64,000 bases of DNA from the NCBI GenBank assembly GCA_018350325.1, contig JAEVLN010000021.1, positions 1,178,001-1,242,000 on the forward strand. Reading direction: 5' to 3'. The notes under the pieces were generated by a model that made no database searches, was not told the origin of the DNA, and saw only the letters and a program-made list of their open reading frames with translations. Origin of the DNA: Globodera rostochiensis (lineage: Eukaryota > Nematoda > Chromadorea > Rhabditida > Heteroderidae). Below, in pieces: positions 1 through 12,090 of the stretch. Position 1 is the stretch's first letter, and every line of letters begins with the position of its first letter. The translations under genes were made by a program, and so were the position numbers.

Positions 1-40
1 TATTAATATTTTTTGAAAAAAATAGGTTGAAATATAAAAC

Positions 41-133
41 CACTCCCTCTAATAGAACCCCCCCCCCCCTCTAATAGAACCCCCCTTTTTGAGGGGGTTG
101 AAAAATAGAACCCCCGGGGGTTCTAATAGAGGA
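41..133. repeat. Fold-back repeat, likely transposon end
   Basis: The motif CCCTCTAATAGAACCCCC occurs twice directly (about 45-62 and 67-85), partly at 101-115, and once inverted at 116-132, so the segment can fold on itself. It is followed by GAAATACGGTAT. Terminal repeats with this look are common at the ends of small DNA transposons, but the element may be cut by the window edge and no target duplication can be shown. Confidence 0.45.
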
Positions 134-2624
134 AATACGGTATATGAAGTACTACGTTATTAATTACTTCTTACACTTAGATTTTTATGTATAATTTAAA
201 TATTTGTGAATGAATAAATTAATACTTGCAAAATCGTAAAAAAATAATTTAAAGTCGAATTCATATAAAGCGAAGCTGACCGTTTTAATTTATATACGCG
301 TATTTTTTGATTTAAGCCATGGGGTCAATACATCAATAATCATAAAAAAGTATATGTCAAACATTATTTGATTTAATAGGTAATTAGATTTAAAAATAAA
401 TATTACTTAATCAAACAAGTTTCAATAACAATTAATTCACAGCGGGTACACAAAAAAAAATGATTTAAAGTATTACAAAATTGAAATATTGAAAATCAAA
501 ATTGTTTATTTTTATACTGTAATCCAATACTAATTTTAACATTTTAATTTGTCAATACTGAATTTGATTTTCGTTTAACGAGCTGAAGTGTGAGTGTTCA
601 CCGCCCCACCAGCGATTTATGCATCGATTTTTGGGGCCGTGGGGGGGGGGGGAGACGGCAATTTATGCTTCTGTCATTCCTTCCTTTTTGTTGAAACAAT
701 CAATTATTGCATTTTATATTTGTTGAATTGGGAGTTAGGTATTTTACATTTTGCCATTTTAAGGAAATTTAATGTAATAACTGTGTTAAATACTAAGTTG
801 ATTAAAACTGGAAAAAAGTTAATTTAGAAAACCCAATCGAAAAGTCAACGCGTCATTACTTCGAATTAAAAGATTTTGTGTAGTATACTTGTGTCTATTA
901 GCTGAAGTGGCCTTTTATTACATATTCTTGACAAAGGTGTCGCCAATCGAATAAAACAATCTATAAATAACAAAATATGTAAGGATAAATTTATACCTTT
1001 ATATATAGAAATCTCAAATTGCTCAATACTAGAATTTCCAAAACAACGATTGGATTAATACGTGTAAAATTATTAGATATAAAACACAAGAAAAAATTAA
1101 TGCTTTTTAATAAAAATTAGCAATATAAATAAAAATGTAAATTTTGCTGCGATGTATACTCATATTTTTATATTACACTTAAACAGCATTGCCAAAAAAT
1201 ATTATTATAGTCTAGCAAAATATTTATAACGAGCGACAAATGAGTAAAAACTGTCGATTAGATTGCACATTGTTCAAAATTGCAATAAATTAGCAACTCA
1301 TGTAAAATCTATTTATTTTATTTTAAATTATTGATCATTATGCTTAATATATAGTAACACCTAATGAAATGTACAAAACCAATCAACAATGAAAAGTAAT
1401 AAGTTCACCTCTGCATTGAAAACGTTAAAATCTGTTTATATTATTATGACAAAATTATTTTAAGAAAAAAAGGCAACTTCAACTTATTTCTGTTTATTAC
1501 ATGTAGTAGCGTAAATAATCCATACCATATCAATGATAATCTGAAAAAAAGTCTTCCATTAATACAGTAAAAAATATTTTGAATAAATCTAAGAAGCGTG
1601 CATTTTTTTTACAAATATTCCAAATTTAAAAACCTTCTAAAACAAAAAAAATAATAGAATCAAACATTAAATTGTGAATATACTCAAATTTCGAAAATTA
1701 TATCTATAAATAAAACAGATGATTTTAAATGACCTAATAAATCAAACATGTATAATGATAAAAAAAAATTTGACAATCAATGTGATATTATAATTTTAAA
1801 TTGCATTAAAAATAATGAGATATGAATAAAATAAAATAAGACAATTTGATAAAAAAAGTGTCAACAAAGTATTGGCGTTTGGTTATTTAATACGACTATA
1901 ATGAAAAAGGTAAAAAGAAAGTGTAAAAGTATTTGTAAAAAGCAGAATAAAATACAAATTATCAAGCCGAATGCTAAAAATTAGGAATGCTTTATAAAAA
2001 TGACTGAAAATAATAAATTTGAATTTAATTAGGTTGATGTTTAAAATTATGTAAAACACATTATTTATTAAAATTTGGTTGGTGAAGCCCGACCGCGCAA
2101 AATATTTGTGTTGGGAGCTCAACGACAAAGCTAGCTATGCATGATTTTTGCCCTTTGTCAAGAGAAAAATGAAAAAACAAAAGTATAAAATAATTATTGC
2201 GGTTTATAAATTATGTAAATATTAGTGCATACAAGACAACTTAATTTTAAACATAAAAAAATTAAGTTACAAAGTTTTTCGACGCCTGATTCACTACACT
2301 CTGTTTTGACGTGACGCTGAAATAATGCTAATTAAAATAAATATATTCAATTGAAAATTGAACAATAATGTCAGAATGTATTTTTACCATTCTTTGTTTT
2401 TACAGCTTATAAAATACTTGGTTTATATGAAAACATTATTCATATATTAAAAACAATTAAAAAATTTTTTACTTATCAATTTTTAAACTTCATTTTATAT
2501 TGCTAAAGTGCAACTAATCATATTAGCTAATCATTAATGATTTTAAAAGTTATTTTTCAACAAACTATTTCAGTAAAGATTTATTGCTTTTAAAATTTTG
2601 CACATAATTATTTGCGTTGCTTAC
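134..2624. other. AT-rich stretch without a convincing gene
   Basis: About 80% AT. The only long frame (594-827, plus) begins with GTG and crosses a run of 12 G at 641-652, and it is not recognisable. A 35-nt island at 902-936 is flanked by TATTAG and GTGTCG and reads EVAFYYIFLTK, so it could be one short exon. Nothing else is supported. Confidence 0.5.
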
Positions 2625-2737
2625 CAAAACAATTTTTCGCGTAATAAAAATTTGCATGGTTATGGTTTTGGCAATAATTTGGATGCCCCTTAACGTGTGG
2701 AATCTTCCATTCAAGCAAATTCCGCCCGTGAAAGCCG
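2625..2737 (-). CDS. Candidate internal exon, unknown protein
   Basis: On the minus strand a 113-nt GC-richer island follows an acceptor-like ATATCTAAAG and ends at a good donor, GTAAGC. Between them one frame is open and protein-like (GFHGRNLLEWKIPHVKG, then PNYCQNHNHANFYYAKNCFG), with His, aromatic residues and two Cys. A second frame is also open, so the frame is not certain. It lies in the block 2.6-5.9 kb where the other islands also read best on the minus strand, and may be a 3' exon of the same gene. No family is recognised. Confidence 0.35.
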
Positions 2738-3063
2738 CTTTAGATATAAGAAAGTGCATTTAGTGTTTAACATTAAATTTTTAAAATGTTTTTTTTGTTA
2801 ATTATCCTAAAATTTACCTATTAAAATAGCAGTTGTTTGTTGCTTTAAAATTATTTTTTATGAAACCTTGACCGTAATTAAACAATTATTAATTGGGCAA
2901 TGCCCCATCATTTTATTTGTTGAACATTTACCAAAATTTTTTAATATATACAAATTAATTTTGCAGTCAAAATTTAAATCTATTTGATTAAAGTTTTATT
3001 TTGTTATATAAATATAAAATTTCTTTAAACTTTTTTGAAAATGCCTTTATATGACAATATATA

Positions 3064-3432
3064 TTGAGTTTATATGCAATTATTTTTAATTTCATATTTT
3101 TATTTTTGACATTCTGTTATTTTTTTAAAGATAGAAGAGCAGAAAAAAAGAAAAATTTTTTTTTAATTTATGTTATTACCATTATAATAATCATTGTCGT
3201 ATTAATAATCCAAAATCCTCATGTCTGTCTCGGCATTGCCTACATAATTTGGTCGGCTTTAAGCAATAGAGCTTTACGCGAGCCAAATTCCTTCTCGCTG
3301 ATCTCAGCCATTGTTGCTGAAGCTACTTTGGACAAACATCTAGACTTAAAAGAAACATTATTATTTTCTTATTTTACTCTTAGCCTCAAATATAAAATTT
3401 TATTAAAAATAAATAATGCAACGTCGCTTTAG
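3064..3432 (+). CDS. Ambiguous 122-codon frame, possibly a shadow
   Basis: The plus frame starts with TTG, has two very hydrophobic segments (residues 4-20 and 33-49) and then a more normal stretch (NPHVCLGIAYIIWSALSNRA). The GC-rich part (about 3,215-3,345) is equally open on the minus strand, where it reads MAEISEKEFGSRKALLLKAD and ends beside donor-like GTAAAG and GTAGGC. Given the minus-strand neighbours, the minus reading may be the true exon. No function is assigned. Confidence 0.18.
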   Translation: MSLYAIIFNFIFLFLTFCYFFKDRRAEKKKNFFLIYVITIIIIIVVLIIQNPHVCLGIAYIIWSALSNRALREPNSFSLISAIVAEATLDKHLDLKETLLFSYFTLSLKYKILLKINNATSL

Positions 3433-4606
3433 TGACAGTATTTAAAATAATACCCAACTCTAAAATGGTCAGATGCCGCGGAAACCCGAGTTTACAATTT
3501 TATTATATATTTGTTCACATATTTCAACAATAAATACAGTTTTTTAATCGATTGAAATCGTCCCACTCTCCTCCTAAAGATGCGGAGATTTAATCTTTAT
3601 TTGCTTTAATTTTGACTTTGATATTTTCTTAATTTTCAAGGTTACAACAAACAGTTATACAAGCACACTGGCACTAAAAGAGATACACAAATAACAGATG
3701 TTTTAAATTGTATCTATTTTGTTATTATTAAAAGTTCGTAAACATATTTATTGCCTCTAATGAAATTTGTAGTTTGTAAATTTTAGTTTCTATTTTTAAA
3801 AATGGTTTTATTCAAGTGACGAAAATTATTATAACAATCAATAATTTTAAAATATATAAGTGATTAAGATTGTTCATTGTACACATTCTTGCCGCGTAGC
3901 CATAATGCTTTGTGTTCTCCACTTCATTTGATAGTTAAAAGTTACATTGTTGGTTAACAAAGTTATGTGTGTGCATTTTATTATTTAGATTATACAAAAA
4001 CTATCGGATTTATTGGGTTTAAATTTTATTAACTTCTAATTCAAATAATATTTAGTCAATAGACATTAAACGCTATAAATCTTGCTGTTATTTGCATGAT
4101 TTGAATTTTAGTTAGTAATTAACTTGCTTGAAATCCATTGTACATTTTGAATATATTGAATCTTTTACCAATTAATTTATGGCAATCATTGTAAATTCTT
4201 TATTTATCGTAAAGAAATAATTTTAAAGAAATTGTTTTTAAGAAAATTTAACAAGTCGATATAATTATTTTTTATGACAATAAAAAGAGAACAGGCAATA
4301 TAAATTACGTAAATTCTCAATAAAATCTAATTAAAATTCATTGATAAGTGACTTAATAAACTTTTAACAAAATCAAAAGAAAAAAATATTGAAGAATTAA
4401 TAATCACCGAAACAAATTCAATCGCTTTACTATTTTGAGAATGTATAATCAAATTTTTATTATAAAATTAAAAATTGAGGAAAACATTAAATTCTAATAA
4501 TGTCATAATAATGTTAAAGTGAAGTTATAAAGAAAGAACAGTCTTTGTTTACTAATATGTTGTATAGCTCTGACATTCTTAACTTACTCAATTTTATTTT
4601 AAACAA

Positions 4607-4765
4607 TCAAGTATAAATCCGAAACGGCAAGGGTGTCATAAATCTATTTGTTGGATTTTGCCCAACCAAAAAGCTCGCGCATTTGTTCGGCGCATCAACC
4701 AATCCTTTGCACATGAAATGATATAAGTGATCACATGATGGACGATAAATATATTTAATGTTTGA
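4607..4765 (-). CDS. Candidate Cys-containing terminal exon
   Basis: The minus strand is open with protein-like content: YRPSCDHLYHFMCKGL, then VDAPNKCASFLVGQNP, ending MTPLPFRIYT before TGA. Three Cys are visible. The upstream limit is uncertain because no clear AG acceptor adjoins it. It could be a last exon downstream of the minus exons at 4,961-5,005 and 5.6-5.9 kb. No family is recognised. Confidence 0.3.
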   Translation of the reverse strand, partial: SNIKYIYRPSCDHLYHFMCKGLVDAPNKCASFLVGQNPTNRFMTPLPFRIYT

Positions 4766-4960
4766 AAAAATTTTGTATGTTTAGTTTTTTATTCAATAAA
4801 CTAAAGTTTTTGGACAAAAAACTTAATAGGTAGTTGAATCATTTATTATATGTAGCATGTTTGTTCTTTATTTAATGATTTTTTATTTTTTATTTTTTAT
4901 TTTTATCTGCAAAAATTTTTGAATAATTTACTCCTTTTTTTATTATGCTGTGGTACTCAC

Positions 4961-5005
4961 ATGCCGTGCCGCGCTGTACTGGTTGCTTTCTTTTGGTTAC
5001 AAAAT
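4961..5005 (-). CDS. Candidate 45-nt exon
   Basis: On the minus strand a GC-rich 45-nt island lies between a good acceptor (CTTACCAG) and a near-perfect donor (GTGAGTACC). Two of the three frames are open (FVTKRKQPVQRGTA or FCNQKKATSTARHG). The length is a multiple of three, so skipping would keep frame. The splice sites are the main evidence; the product is unknown. Confidence 0.3.
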
Positions 5006-5605
5006 CTGGTAAGAGTGGACAAATTTAAAAAGACATTTTAATTTATTTCCTTTCCATATTTAATTAAAGCTTTTTAAAAAAGTCTTTATGACAATTTCCC
5101 AATTTGTAGGTTAAAATGAATTTTTTTTAATCTTTTACCAATTTTGATAACTTTGGAAAATGTTTGCATTTTATTCTAATTTCAATATTTCACGCATCAT
5201 ATTGATCCAGTGAATTTGATTAACTAACTTTATTATCGTTGAATGCAAAATATTATGAATCCATATTATTTCGAAATTGTTGCTATTATTTTTATTAAAC
5301 AAATTTTAGTGGTTTAAATATTTTTTAATTGATTAAATTGGTTTATGTACGTTTAAAATATTATTATTGAATTTCTATCTTTTGCCCGTTCCTTATTGCT
5401 TATTGTGTCTCCCGTTCAGACACCGGGATAATTAGCGCCTTCATTTATTCTTTTAAAAAAAATTTTTATCTTAATTTTTGGTACTTTTTCATTGATGATT
5501 AGAGGCCTGTCTTTTCAAATAATGCAATGCAATGAAGTCTGAAGTTTCCTTACATGTTATTCATCTTTATTCACGATTAATTATTTCAGTTCTATTTTTA
5601 AATTT

Positions 5606-5904
5606 TCAAATACAAATTTTAATTGTCGAAAGGCTCGGGTCTTCTTCCTTGTATGATTCGACCCAACGTTCATTGAGTTTAGAGGGACTTTTGCGATCTT
5701 TCCGGCAACATTCGCAATCATAATTTTTATTTTCATTTCCATTCTAAGTTTTTTTTTGCGCAACATGGTAAAAGTGACATGAAATAGCACATTTGTACTG
5801 CTCTGCTTTACATTCATTTAATCGTTCACAGCCTCCGGTTTGTATCCGGTCGGCAATTCTATTATCATTCGGTTTTATGTTACACTTTGAATGAATTAAT
5901 ATTA
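5606..5904 (-). CDS. Candidate Cys-rich coding segment, one in-frame TAG
   Basis: The minus strand holds two open stretches in the same frame. The first includes RIQTGGCERLNECKAEQYKC and AISCHFYHVAQKKT. A TAG at 5,746-5,744, just after a run of nine A, ends it. The second reads NYDCECCRKDRKSPSKLNER, then WVESYKEEDPSLSTI. Cysteine spacing is C-x5-C-x6-C-x3-C in the first part and C-x-C-C in the second, as in small secreted proteins. The stop could sit in a short intron: CTTAG just before the second part is acceptor-like, and GTAAAG lies 68 nt upstream of that junction. It could also mark a pseudogene. No named domain is claimed. Confidence 0.35.
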
Positions 5905-6895
5905 TCTATTATCTAGTTTTAATTTAGTATAGTCAGTATCAAAAAACGATTTTTATTTAATTTCTAATTTTAGTGTTCTTTTATTTTAAAAAAAAACACT
6001 CGATTTTCTGATAGCGCGTACAAGCTAATTATTTTAAACGTGGGTGCAATTTGCTTTTGCTTCGAACAATTTTCAGGCATTTTGCATTTTAAATTATATA
6101 ATGTTTTTAAGTGCATACTTTCAAATAATTATTATTCGGACTTGTAATGTTTAGTCAGATATTATTTATATTGTTCTTTATTATGATGTTATTTCATATT
6201 CGTTTAAATATTTAACATGCGTACAATAAAAAGGCCAGTTTGTTACGTTTAAATTGTTATTTATGGAAACCTTAAATAGAATGTTTTAGGTTAATTTTGT
6301 TTTGTTTTGCTGTTAAGTTTAAATAATTATTTTTTATTAAATTTATTTGATATGTTGATATCTTCCATTCTAGCTTTATTTGAATCAAATATTGGGTTTA
6401 AATTGGATTATATTAATATAATAGAACAATGGAACTTTCCTTTCGAGAAATGTTAATTTTACAAAATTTACAGCTAAATAAACGTAAAGTAGTTTTGGCA
6501 AAAGGTGTTTTTTCGCGTTAAATACTTAATATTAGTTATGGCTCAGTGGAAAATCTGTGTTGTAACTTATTTATCGGTGAAAATCCATTTTATTCTTTTA
6601 ATTTAATAATTACTCCTTTTTATGATTTAAGTCAAAAACAATCACTCAGAAAAGATTATGTACTTTAAAGTAATAACTTCATATTCAATAAAAATAAGAC
6701 AAAATATTCAACTAATTGTAAAGTATAATTATATAAGGGGCAGAAAAATTGCACTGTTACATCAAAAATCACGGTACGCCACGGAAAACCGACTAAAGAC
6801 AATCACACCATTTAATTGTAAAAAAACTTAAATACTACAAAAAGATTTACGAAAAAATTTTCAAATTACTAAAATATGAAAAAATCTAATTGCAG

Positions 6896-6985
6896 AACTA
6901 TCAATGTATATCATACAACTCATCAAACGACTAAATATGTGCATGCTGGTGCAAGACGTGCTACTTTTTTGATTATAAAACGCTG
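6896..6985 (+). CDS. Candidate 90-nt exon
   Basis: The island is bounded by AATTGCAG and GTATTA. One frame is open and reads TINVYHTTHQTTKYVHAG then ARRATFLIIKRW. It is the first good plus-strand island after the minus block. A second island at about 7,088-7,170 (plus, DKKRSEQAKKKGCKPPNN, ending in TAA) may belong with it. Product unknown. Confidence 0.28.
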
Positions 6986-8224
6986 GTATTAAATTTATGT
7001 AAACTATGAGTTAACATTCAAAACTTCATTTTAATTCGAATTTTTTTAGTCTTAATTTATAAAATATTTAATTAAATCTAAAATTGAGACAAGAAAAGAA
7101 GCGAGCAAGCAAAGAAAAAGGGCTGTAAACCGCCCAACAATATAAAGCCGAGCATTCTAATAAAATATTAATTGATTACATTCTGAAATCCAAAAAAGCA
7201 AAAGTAAACAAAAATTATATATTTATGTTATTATTTATTTGATAAAAATAATAATAAAATCTATGAAAGCTTTATCGTTGTTTTTTATTTAAAAAAACAC
7301 TACTTTTCTTTTTTTTATTTTTTAACGCTAAAATAAAACATGGTATTATTCGGTTGTTTCCCAAATTCTTTTGATTACGAAATAAATTAACTAATTAGGT
7401 ATTTTAATTAAAACGATTAAATTTATTGTTTACACTGCAAACTTGAATCTTAGGTGAAAACCTAAGAAAAAAAGGACAAAGGGCCCAGAAAAAGCAGAAA
7501 CTGAAGCATTTTTAAAAATCTTAAGTTTCAAAGATTTTAAAATATCTTTTTAAATAATGGTGGAAAACCGGAAAATAAAATAAATAAATGTGATTTTACT
7601 AACGGCCGCGGCCATTTTTCATTAAGTAGTTTAGTTTTGTGGCACAAATCAATTAAAAAATAGTTTTATCTCGAAGACAGGTTTCTTCAATAATTTATTT
7701 AATAAAATAAATTTTTGTATTATAATTTTAATTACTATCCGGTACCGGTATCCGGTCTCATGTATAACGGTAAAATTTAGCAGGATTTTATAAAATTACA
7801 ATAAATAATCATCTTGCAAAAGCCAAAAAGTTAATTTAATAAAAAAAATATATACCAGGATTACTAAACCAACAAATGCTTCGAAAATAAAAAAATTCTA
7901 CAATATTATGAAAGAAAGAAAAATTAAGAATTAAAGATGAATAGTTTATAAATAAAATTAGACTTCTACCACGAAATGGTTGCCATATCTTAGACACCAA
8001 CGCAAAATTATAATAAAATAAATAAATAAATCGCTGATAATAATGAACAAAAGACCCTTCAAGACAGAATTTAAATAAAGCATTTAATTTTCAGAATAAT
8101 AAAAAAATTCGTGATTTCCAAAAAGACCTGACGTTAATTTAGAACGAACAAAGAAGCCACCACCAAAGTAAAAATTAGGCATTGTTTGTCTCAATTATTT
8201 TGTTCTTTGACTTTAAAAGTCCAG

Positions 8225-8354
8225 TAACTTACTTTGCAACAAACCGTTCAATGATAACAAAAAAGTTGCACTTTTTTTGACTTCGTGCGGCCATGTGTTC
8301 CGAAGACTTTTTGATAAAAATTTCACTATAAATCAAATTTTAGTATATTGCTAA
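8225..8354 (+). CDS. RING-like exon resembling ZIP3/RNF212/ZHP, degenerate
   Basis: After an acceptor-like AAAGTCCAG the plus frame reads LLCNKPFNDNKKVALFLTSC then GHVFRRLFDKN. The start and end of this match the first half of the RING finger in meiotic crossover E3 ligases of the ZIP3/RNF212/ZHP family: a C-N-x-C-F motif, then a hydrophobic run and L-T-[NS]-C-G-H-V-[YF]-C. Here the second Cys of the first pair is Pro and the Cys after GHVF is Arg, so two zinc ligands are missing. Either the exon is from a degenerate copy or the match is fortuitous. A coiled-coil-like exon lies 1.3 kb downstream on the same strand (9,610-9,676), which is the domain order of that family. Confidence 0.3.
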
Positions 8355-8846
8355 AAAATATGTCACACATATTCAAATCAATATTTTAAATGAAGTAAAC
8401 ATTTCCAAGAATATGGGTTTAATGCTTATGTTATGTATTCAAATAACAAAACTAATGTTGCCCAACAGAATTTGTTTTTCTATGAATTGGCGTAAGTTTA
8501 ATAAGGTGTAACGTAATTACTAAATCTTGAGACCTCCAAGCAACAATGAGAAAATGCCTATTTGAATATTTATAAATAAATATAGTCATTCTTACAAAAA
8601 ATAAATTAAAATGATTAGTGGATTAATTATATTAATATAATGAAAAATATAACTTTTGTTAAATAAAATAAAATAAAAATACCAGTACTTTAAATTATTA
8701 TTTTTTATTAAGCTTGTGAGTCTGTCATTGCCGCCTATGCCCTAAACTAATTGTATGCTTTAATGTTGTGAAATCAGTTTTAAAATGAATAGTAAACAAA
8801 GAAGGTGCGTTAAAGCAAATTCATTAATAAAATAATCTAAATAAGC

Positions 8847-8924
8847 ATGAGAATATTTAATCACCCGAAGGAAATCAATTGGTGGTCGGATAAACCAGGC
8901 AGTACCAATCAGTTTAAAGATTGA
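8847..8924 (+). CDS. Small ORF or exon, unknown
   Basis: ATG to TGA, 25 aa, reading MRIFNHPKEINWWSDKPG then STNQFKD, in a local GC rise and preceded by AATAAG. Two adjacent Trp and balanced composition argue against a pure AT-rich chance frame, but the length is too short for certainty. It may be an exon of the plus-strand set at 6.9-9.9 kb. A 23-nt island at 8,469-8,491 between CCCAACAG and GTAAGTTT could be another tiny exon of the set. Confidence 0.25.
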   Translation: MRIFNHPKEINWWSDKPGSTNQFKD

Positions 8925-9609
8925 AAAACAATTAAAGTTTGGTTAATAAAAACATCGAGTATTAAAAAGCATTTATAACATATAAAAAAACTGAAAATAA
9001 ATAAATCTTAAGATGCGAACTTTATATAATTAATAAATTAAAATGTATGAATGTAAATATTAATAAAAGACAACTCTTTAAACTTTTGTATATAAAATAA
9101 ACAAAATTTGGTTATTTAAAATTAAAATTTACTTTTGATTTTTAAAGTTAAATTTAAGATAGGCTCTGAAATATATTGATCAGTTACCGAATAAACGGCC
9201 AACTTCAAAAAACTCGAATGGTGGACATCAAGCAAGGAGATTAATAATAAATATTTCATTTCACAAACCCAGTTGGAATTAAAAAATGCTACAGGAATTT
9301 TATGCGTTATTAAAATGTAAAAGTATTGATTTATAAGTACAGTTATTTCTAAAATAACATTTTATTGCAAAAAATCATTAACAAATAAAATAATATGATA
9401 ACCAGGTGCAAACAGGTAGCCTTTTTGGGTTTAGAAAAAATAAAAATATTAAAACTCATAAATGCAGCTTGCCTAAGAAATCGCAATTATCAAAAGATAA
9501 GTTAAATCAAACAGCCAATTCGCGAAATTTGTAGCATCCCAGTTCAACATCATGTTTCATGAAGTGAGTCTTCATTGCATAGGGTTAACTGCTGTAATGC
9601 TCTTTCTAG

Positions 9610-9676
9610 CGAAATAGAAAAATTAGAAATAAAGCAAAAAATAGAGAAAGAAGAAGAAAAAAACCAAAACGAATAA
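9610..9676 (+). CDS. Candidate coiled-coil exon
   Basis: After the acceptor-like GCTCTTTCTAG the frame reads EIEKLEIKQKIEKEEEKNQN, a Glu/Lys-rich helix with I/L spacing of the a/d type, and ends at TAA. In another frame the same bases give a very basic sequence (RNRKIRNKAKNRERRRKK) that stays open to a GTAACG donor, so the frame is unresolved. The interest is its place downstream of the RING-like exon at 8.2 kb. Confidence 0.25.
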
Positions 9677-9722
9677 AAAAAACTTAGTAACGAGAAAATG
9701 CTAAAAAAAATATTTTTAACAG

Positions 9723-9870
9723 GAAGGTTGATCCTGTCTCCAAAGCCGGACACACTGTTGTATCGCAATTAAAAATAATAATAAATTGTGAAGTAAAATT
9801 ATATAACTGTCTAAGTAAAAAACAAGTTTATACTCTCAGAACGTATTTAAAATATAATAAGAAATTATGA
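9723..9870 (+). CDS. Candidate terminal exon, unknown protein
   Basis: A strong acceptor (ATTTTTAACAG) opens a 48-codon frame reading KVDPVSKAGHTVVSQLKIII, then NCEVKLYNCLSKKQVYTLRT, to a TGA. It is one of the longest island frames with a good acceptor on this strand. The minus frame over the same bases (9,550-9,768) is Phe/Ser-rich and looks like a shadow. No domain is recognised. Confidence 0.35.
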
Positions 9871-11948
9871 AATTATTTATTAGGATAAAATAGATAAATT
9901 AATCAAAATTAATTATAATTTGAAATAAAAAAACACGTCGTTCGCCAGACACATCATGTGGTTCAAAGAAATTACCTCGTAAATCTGAATCAATTAAAGG
10001 ACTTGGGGGGCATTTGGAGTCTTTCCACAAACAGTATTCCAAAATTTAAAAGGAAATGATAAGCAAAAAATGCATCAAGTACATACAAAGAAAAGCATAA
10101 AATAAAAAAACAATTTTGTAGCAGGAATCGATTTTGAACTTGACTATCCCGAAAAAGAATTCGATACCGGAGAACTAATTGCGGAATTGAATAAAAATAA
10201 ATAAAAAATGTTATTCAAACAAATAGTTCTGAAAAAAAAGTTGCCGGAAACTCATGCAAACGATTTCAAACATCTACAAAGTAGTGGACATCAGAGAGGC
10301 ACTTGCGGAGCTAACGGTCTGTGATAAATTCCATTTTTATTCAATTTAAAAATAAAACGAAATAATTAGAAGCAACAGACAAGATAATAATATTTTCAAT
10401 AAAAAAGATAAAAAAGAAATAATAAAGAGCATGTTTGATTGACATGAAAATTAAAAAATGTTTGCAGCTAATCATTAATTATTATGGCCATTAATGAGAA
10501 TGACCAGAAACATCTAAAAAATAAATGGTTTGCAAATATAAAAAATAAATATAGAACTAAACCTGTAAATTAAGTATATTTTAATAATTTTAAAAATCAC
10601 AGCAAATGTGAAATCAAAATATATTAAAACGAATGAACGATTAAATTTATTAAGATAAGACAGTTAATCATTATTATATTATATTGAATAATTTACAAAT
10701 ACCGGTTCAGCATCAAAAAGAATGAGAACGCTAAAGCTCAAGGAAAATTTTTTTTGGTGGATTTGGTGGCGGGCATATTTTTTTGTCCCGAAAATTTTTA
10801 TGAATTAATGCTTGAAGAAGCAAAAGTATGAGTTACAAACGTTTAAACCGTAAATAATCGCGGACCCCGTAAAAGATAAACTCAAAATTTCTGGAGTGTT
10901 TATTTATTTTTTGTTTTATGGTATTTTGCAAAAAAAAACATACATATGTAAATTAAATATAAAGTAATTAATTAATTAAAAGCCTCAGGATCGCTTTAAT
11001 ACAAATAAATGTGTCATTTAGACCCACAAAACTTATTTTCATTAAAAAAATTCCATAATTAAAAATAACTAGTTTTCAAGTTTAAAAAAATAACGCAATA
11101 TTCTGAATTCAATCTGTACACGAACCTATCAAATGATAGAGCGAGCTAAATGACAAATAAAAGATGCGAATTTTAAATAAGTTTAAAAAACAAAATTAAA
11201 AAATTTAATTTACAAAAAATTAATATATTTATTCAAATTGAAATAAAAGCGTTGCTTCAATGGGTACGCGAATTAGTAAAGTCGAGTATTGCCATTATAA
11301 AATAAATCAATTAAAAATTTGATATAATAAAAAAATTAAATGCGAAGTTTACACGAAATTCAAAACCTGAGTGCGATCTATTTAATATTTAAAATTAATA
11401 ATGAGAATTAAATTAACAAAAATAAGTTCGAATAATATAATGCAAAAGCAAATTTAATTTTATCTGTCCTCTGTAATATATTGAAAAATCCTTCAAATAA
11501 ATATTAACTATAATTAGTATATACACAACTTAAAGCGAGTACAGTGATAATCGAATTTGAATACTTTTTGTTGTGGTAGCACTTTGAATGATTGTGTCGC
11601 GAAGACCGCGAAAAAAGATAAAAACATTAAGAATAAAATAAAAACTAAAAAATTAAAGTGAAATCAAAACCTAAAAATAAAAATTAAATGCTAAAATAAC
11701 AAAAGAGAAAATGTATGAAATAAAAAGAAATTAAATGCGTCATCCAAAAAAATTGTGAATAAACAAAACTAATAAATCGCCTCCGCGGCAAACAAATAAA
11801 AATGAGTGAAATAAATCTAATTAATTTTTTGTTAAGAATAATAATGATAAATGGAACGTAAAGGTTTCAAATAAAAATTGTTCACGGAAAATGTGGAAAT
11901 TAATTAAAATGTAAAGGAAAATGATTGGAAAATAGGCAAAATAACGAA
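9871..11948. other. A-rich stretch without a convincing gene
   Basis: The top strand is strongly A-rich with few GC islands. Small islands at about 10,125-10,320 and 10,740-10,880 read open for 15-25 codons but lack paired splice sites. Nothing firm is seen. Confidence 0.5.
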
Positions 11949-12090
11949 ATGGATGTGAAATTGGACCACCCGCCCGTCTCGCTGGCCCTAAAGCCGTATA
12001 AAAGGGAGCAGCTTTGGCCTCATCGGCACCATCTCCAGCACCCAACCAAAAAAAGCGATTTTTACACATTTTTTGGCAATTCATTCAGAT
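11949..12090 (+). CDS. Candidate first coding exon ending at GTAAGT
   Basis: ATG at 11,949 opens a frame to the donor GTAAGTCC at 12,091: MDVKLDHPPVSLALKPYKRE, then QLWPHRHHLQHPTKKSDFYT. The composition is far from that expected of AT-rich noncoding DNA. However, the TATA box at 11,997 lies inside it, so the two readings compete: a coding exon, or promoter plus untranslated first exon. A minus-strand frame (11,821-12,084) is also open across the GC patch. Confidence 0.3.
11997..12004 (+). promoter_or_regulatory. TATA box of a probable Pol II promoter
   Basis: TATAAAAG followed by GGAGCAG lies in an abrupt GC-rich patch (about 11,965-12,060) within 80% AT DNA. A TCA initiator-like triplet is found 22-25 bp downstream (TTGGCCTCATCGG), and a perfect splice donor, GTAAGTCC, at 12,091. 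This fits a promoter with a short first exon (about 12,022-12,090) feeding a plus-strand gene. The alternative is that the patch is simply a coding exon. Confidence 0.4.

Noticed and set aside
7600..7616. GGCCGCGGCC palindrome as a regulatory site
   Set aside because: A lone GC palindrome with no partner, frame or promoter signal nearby.
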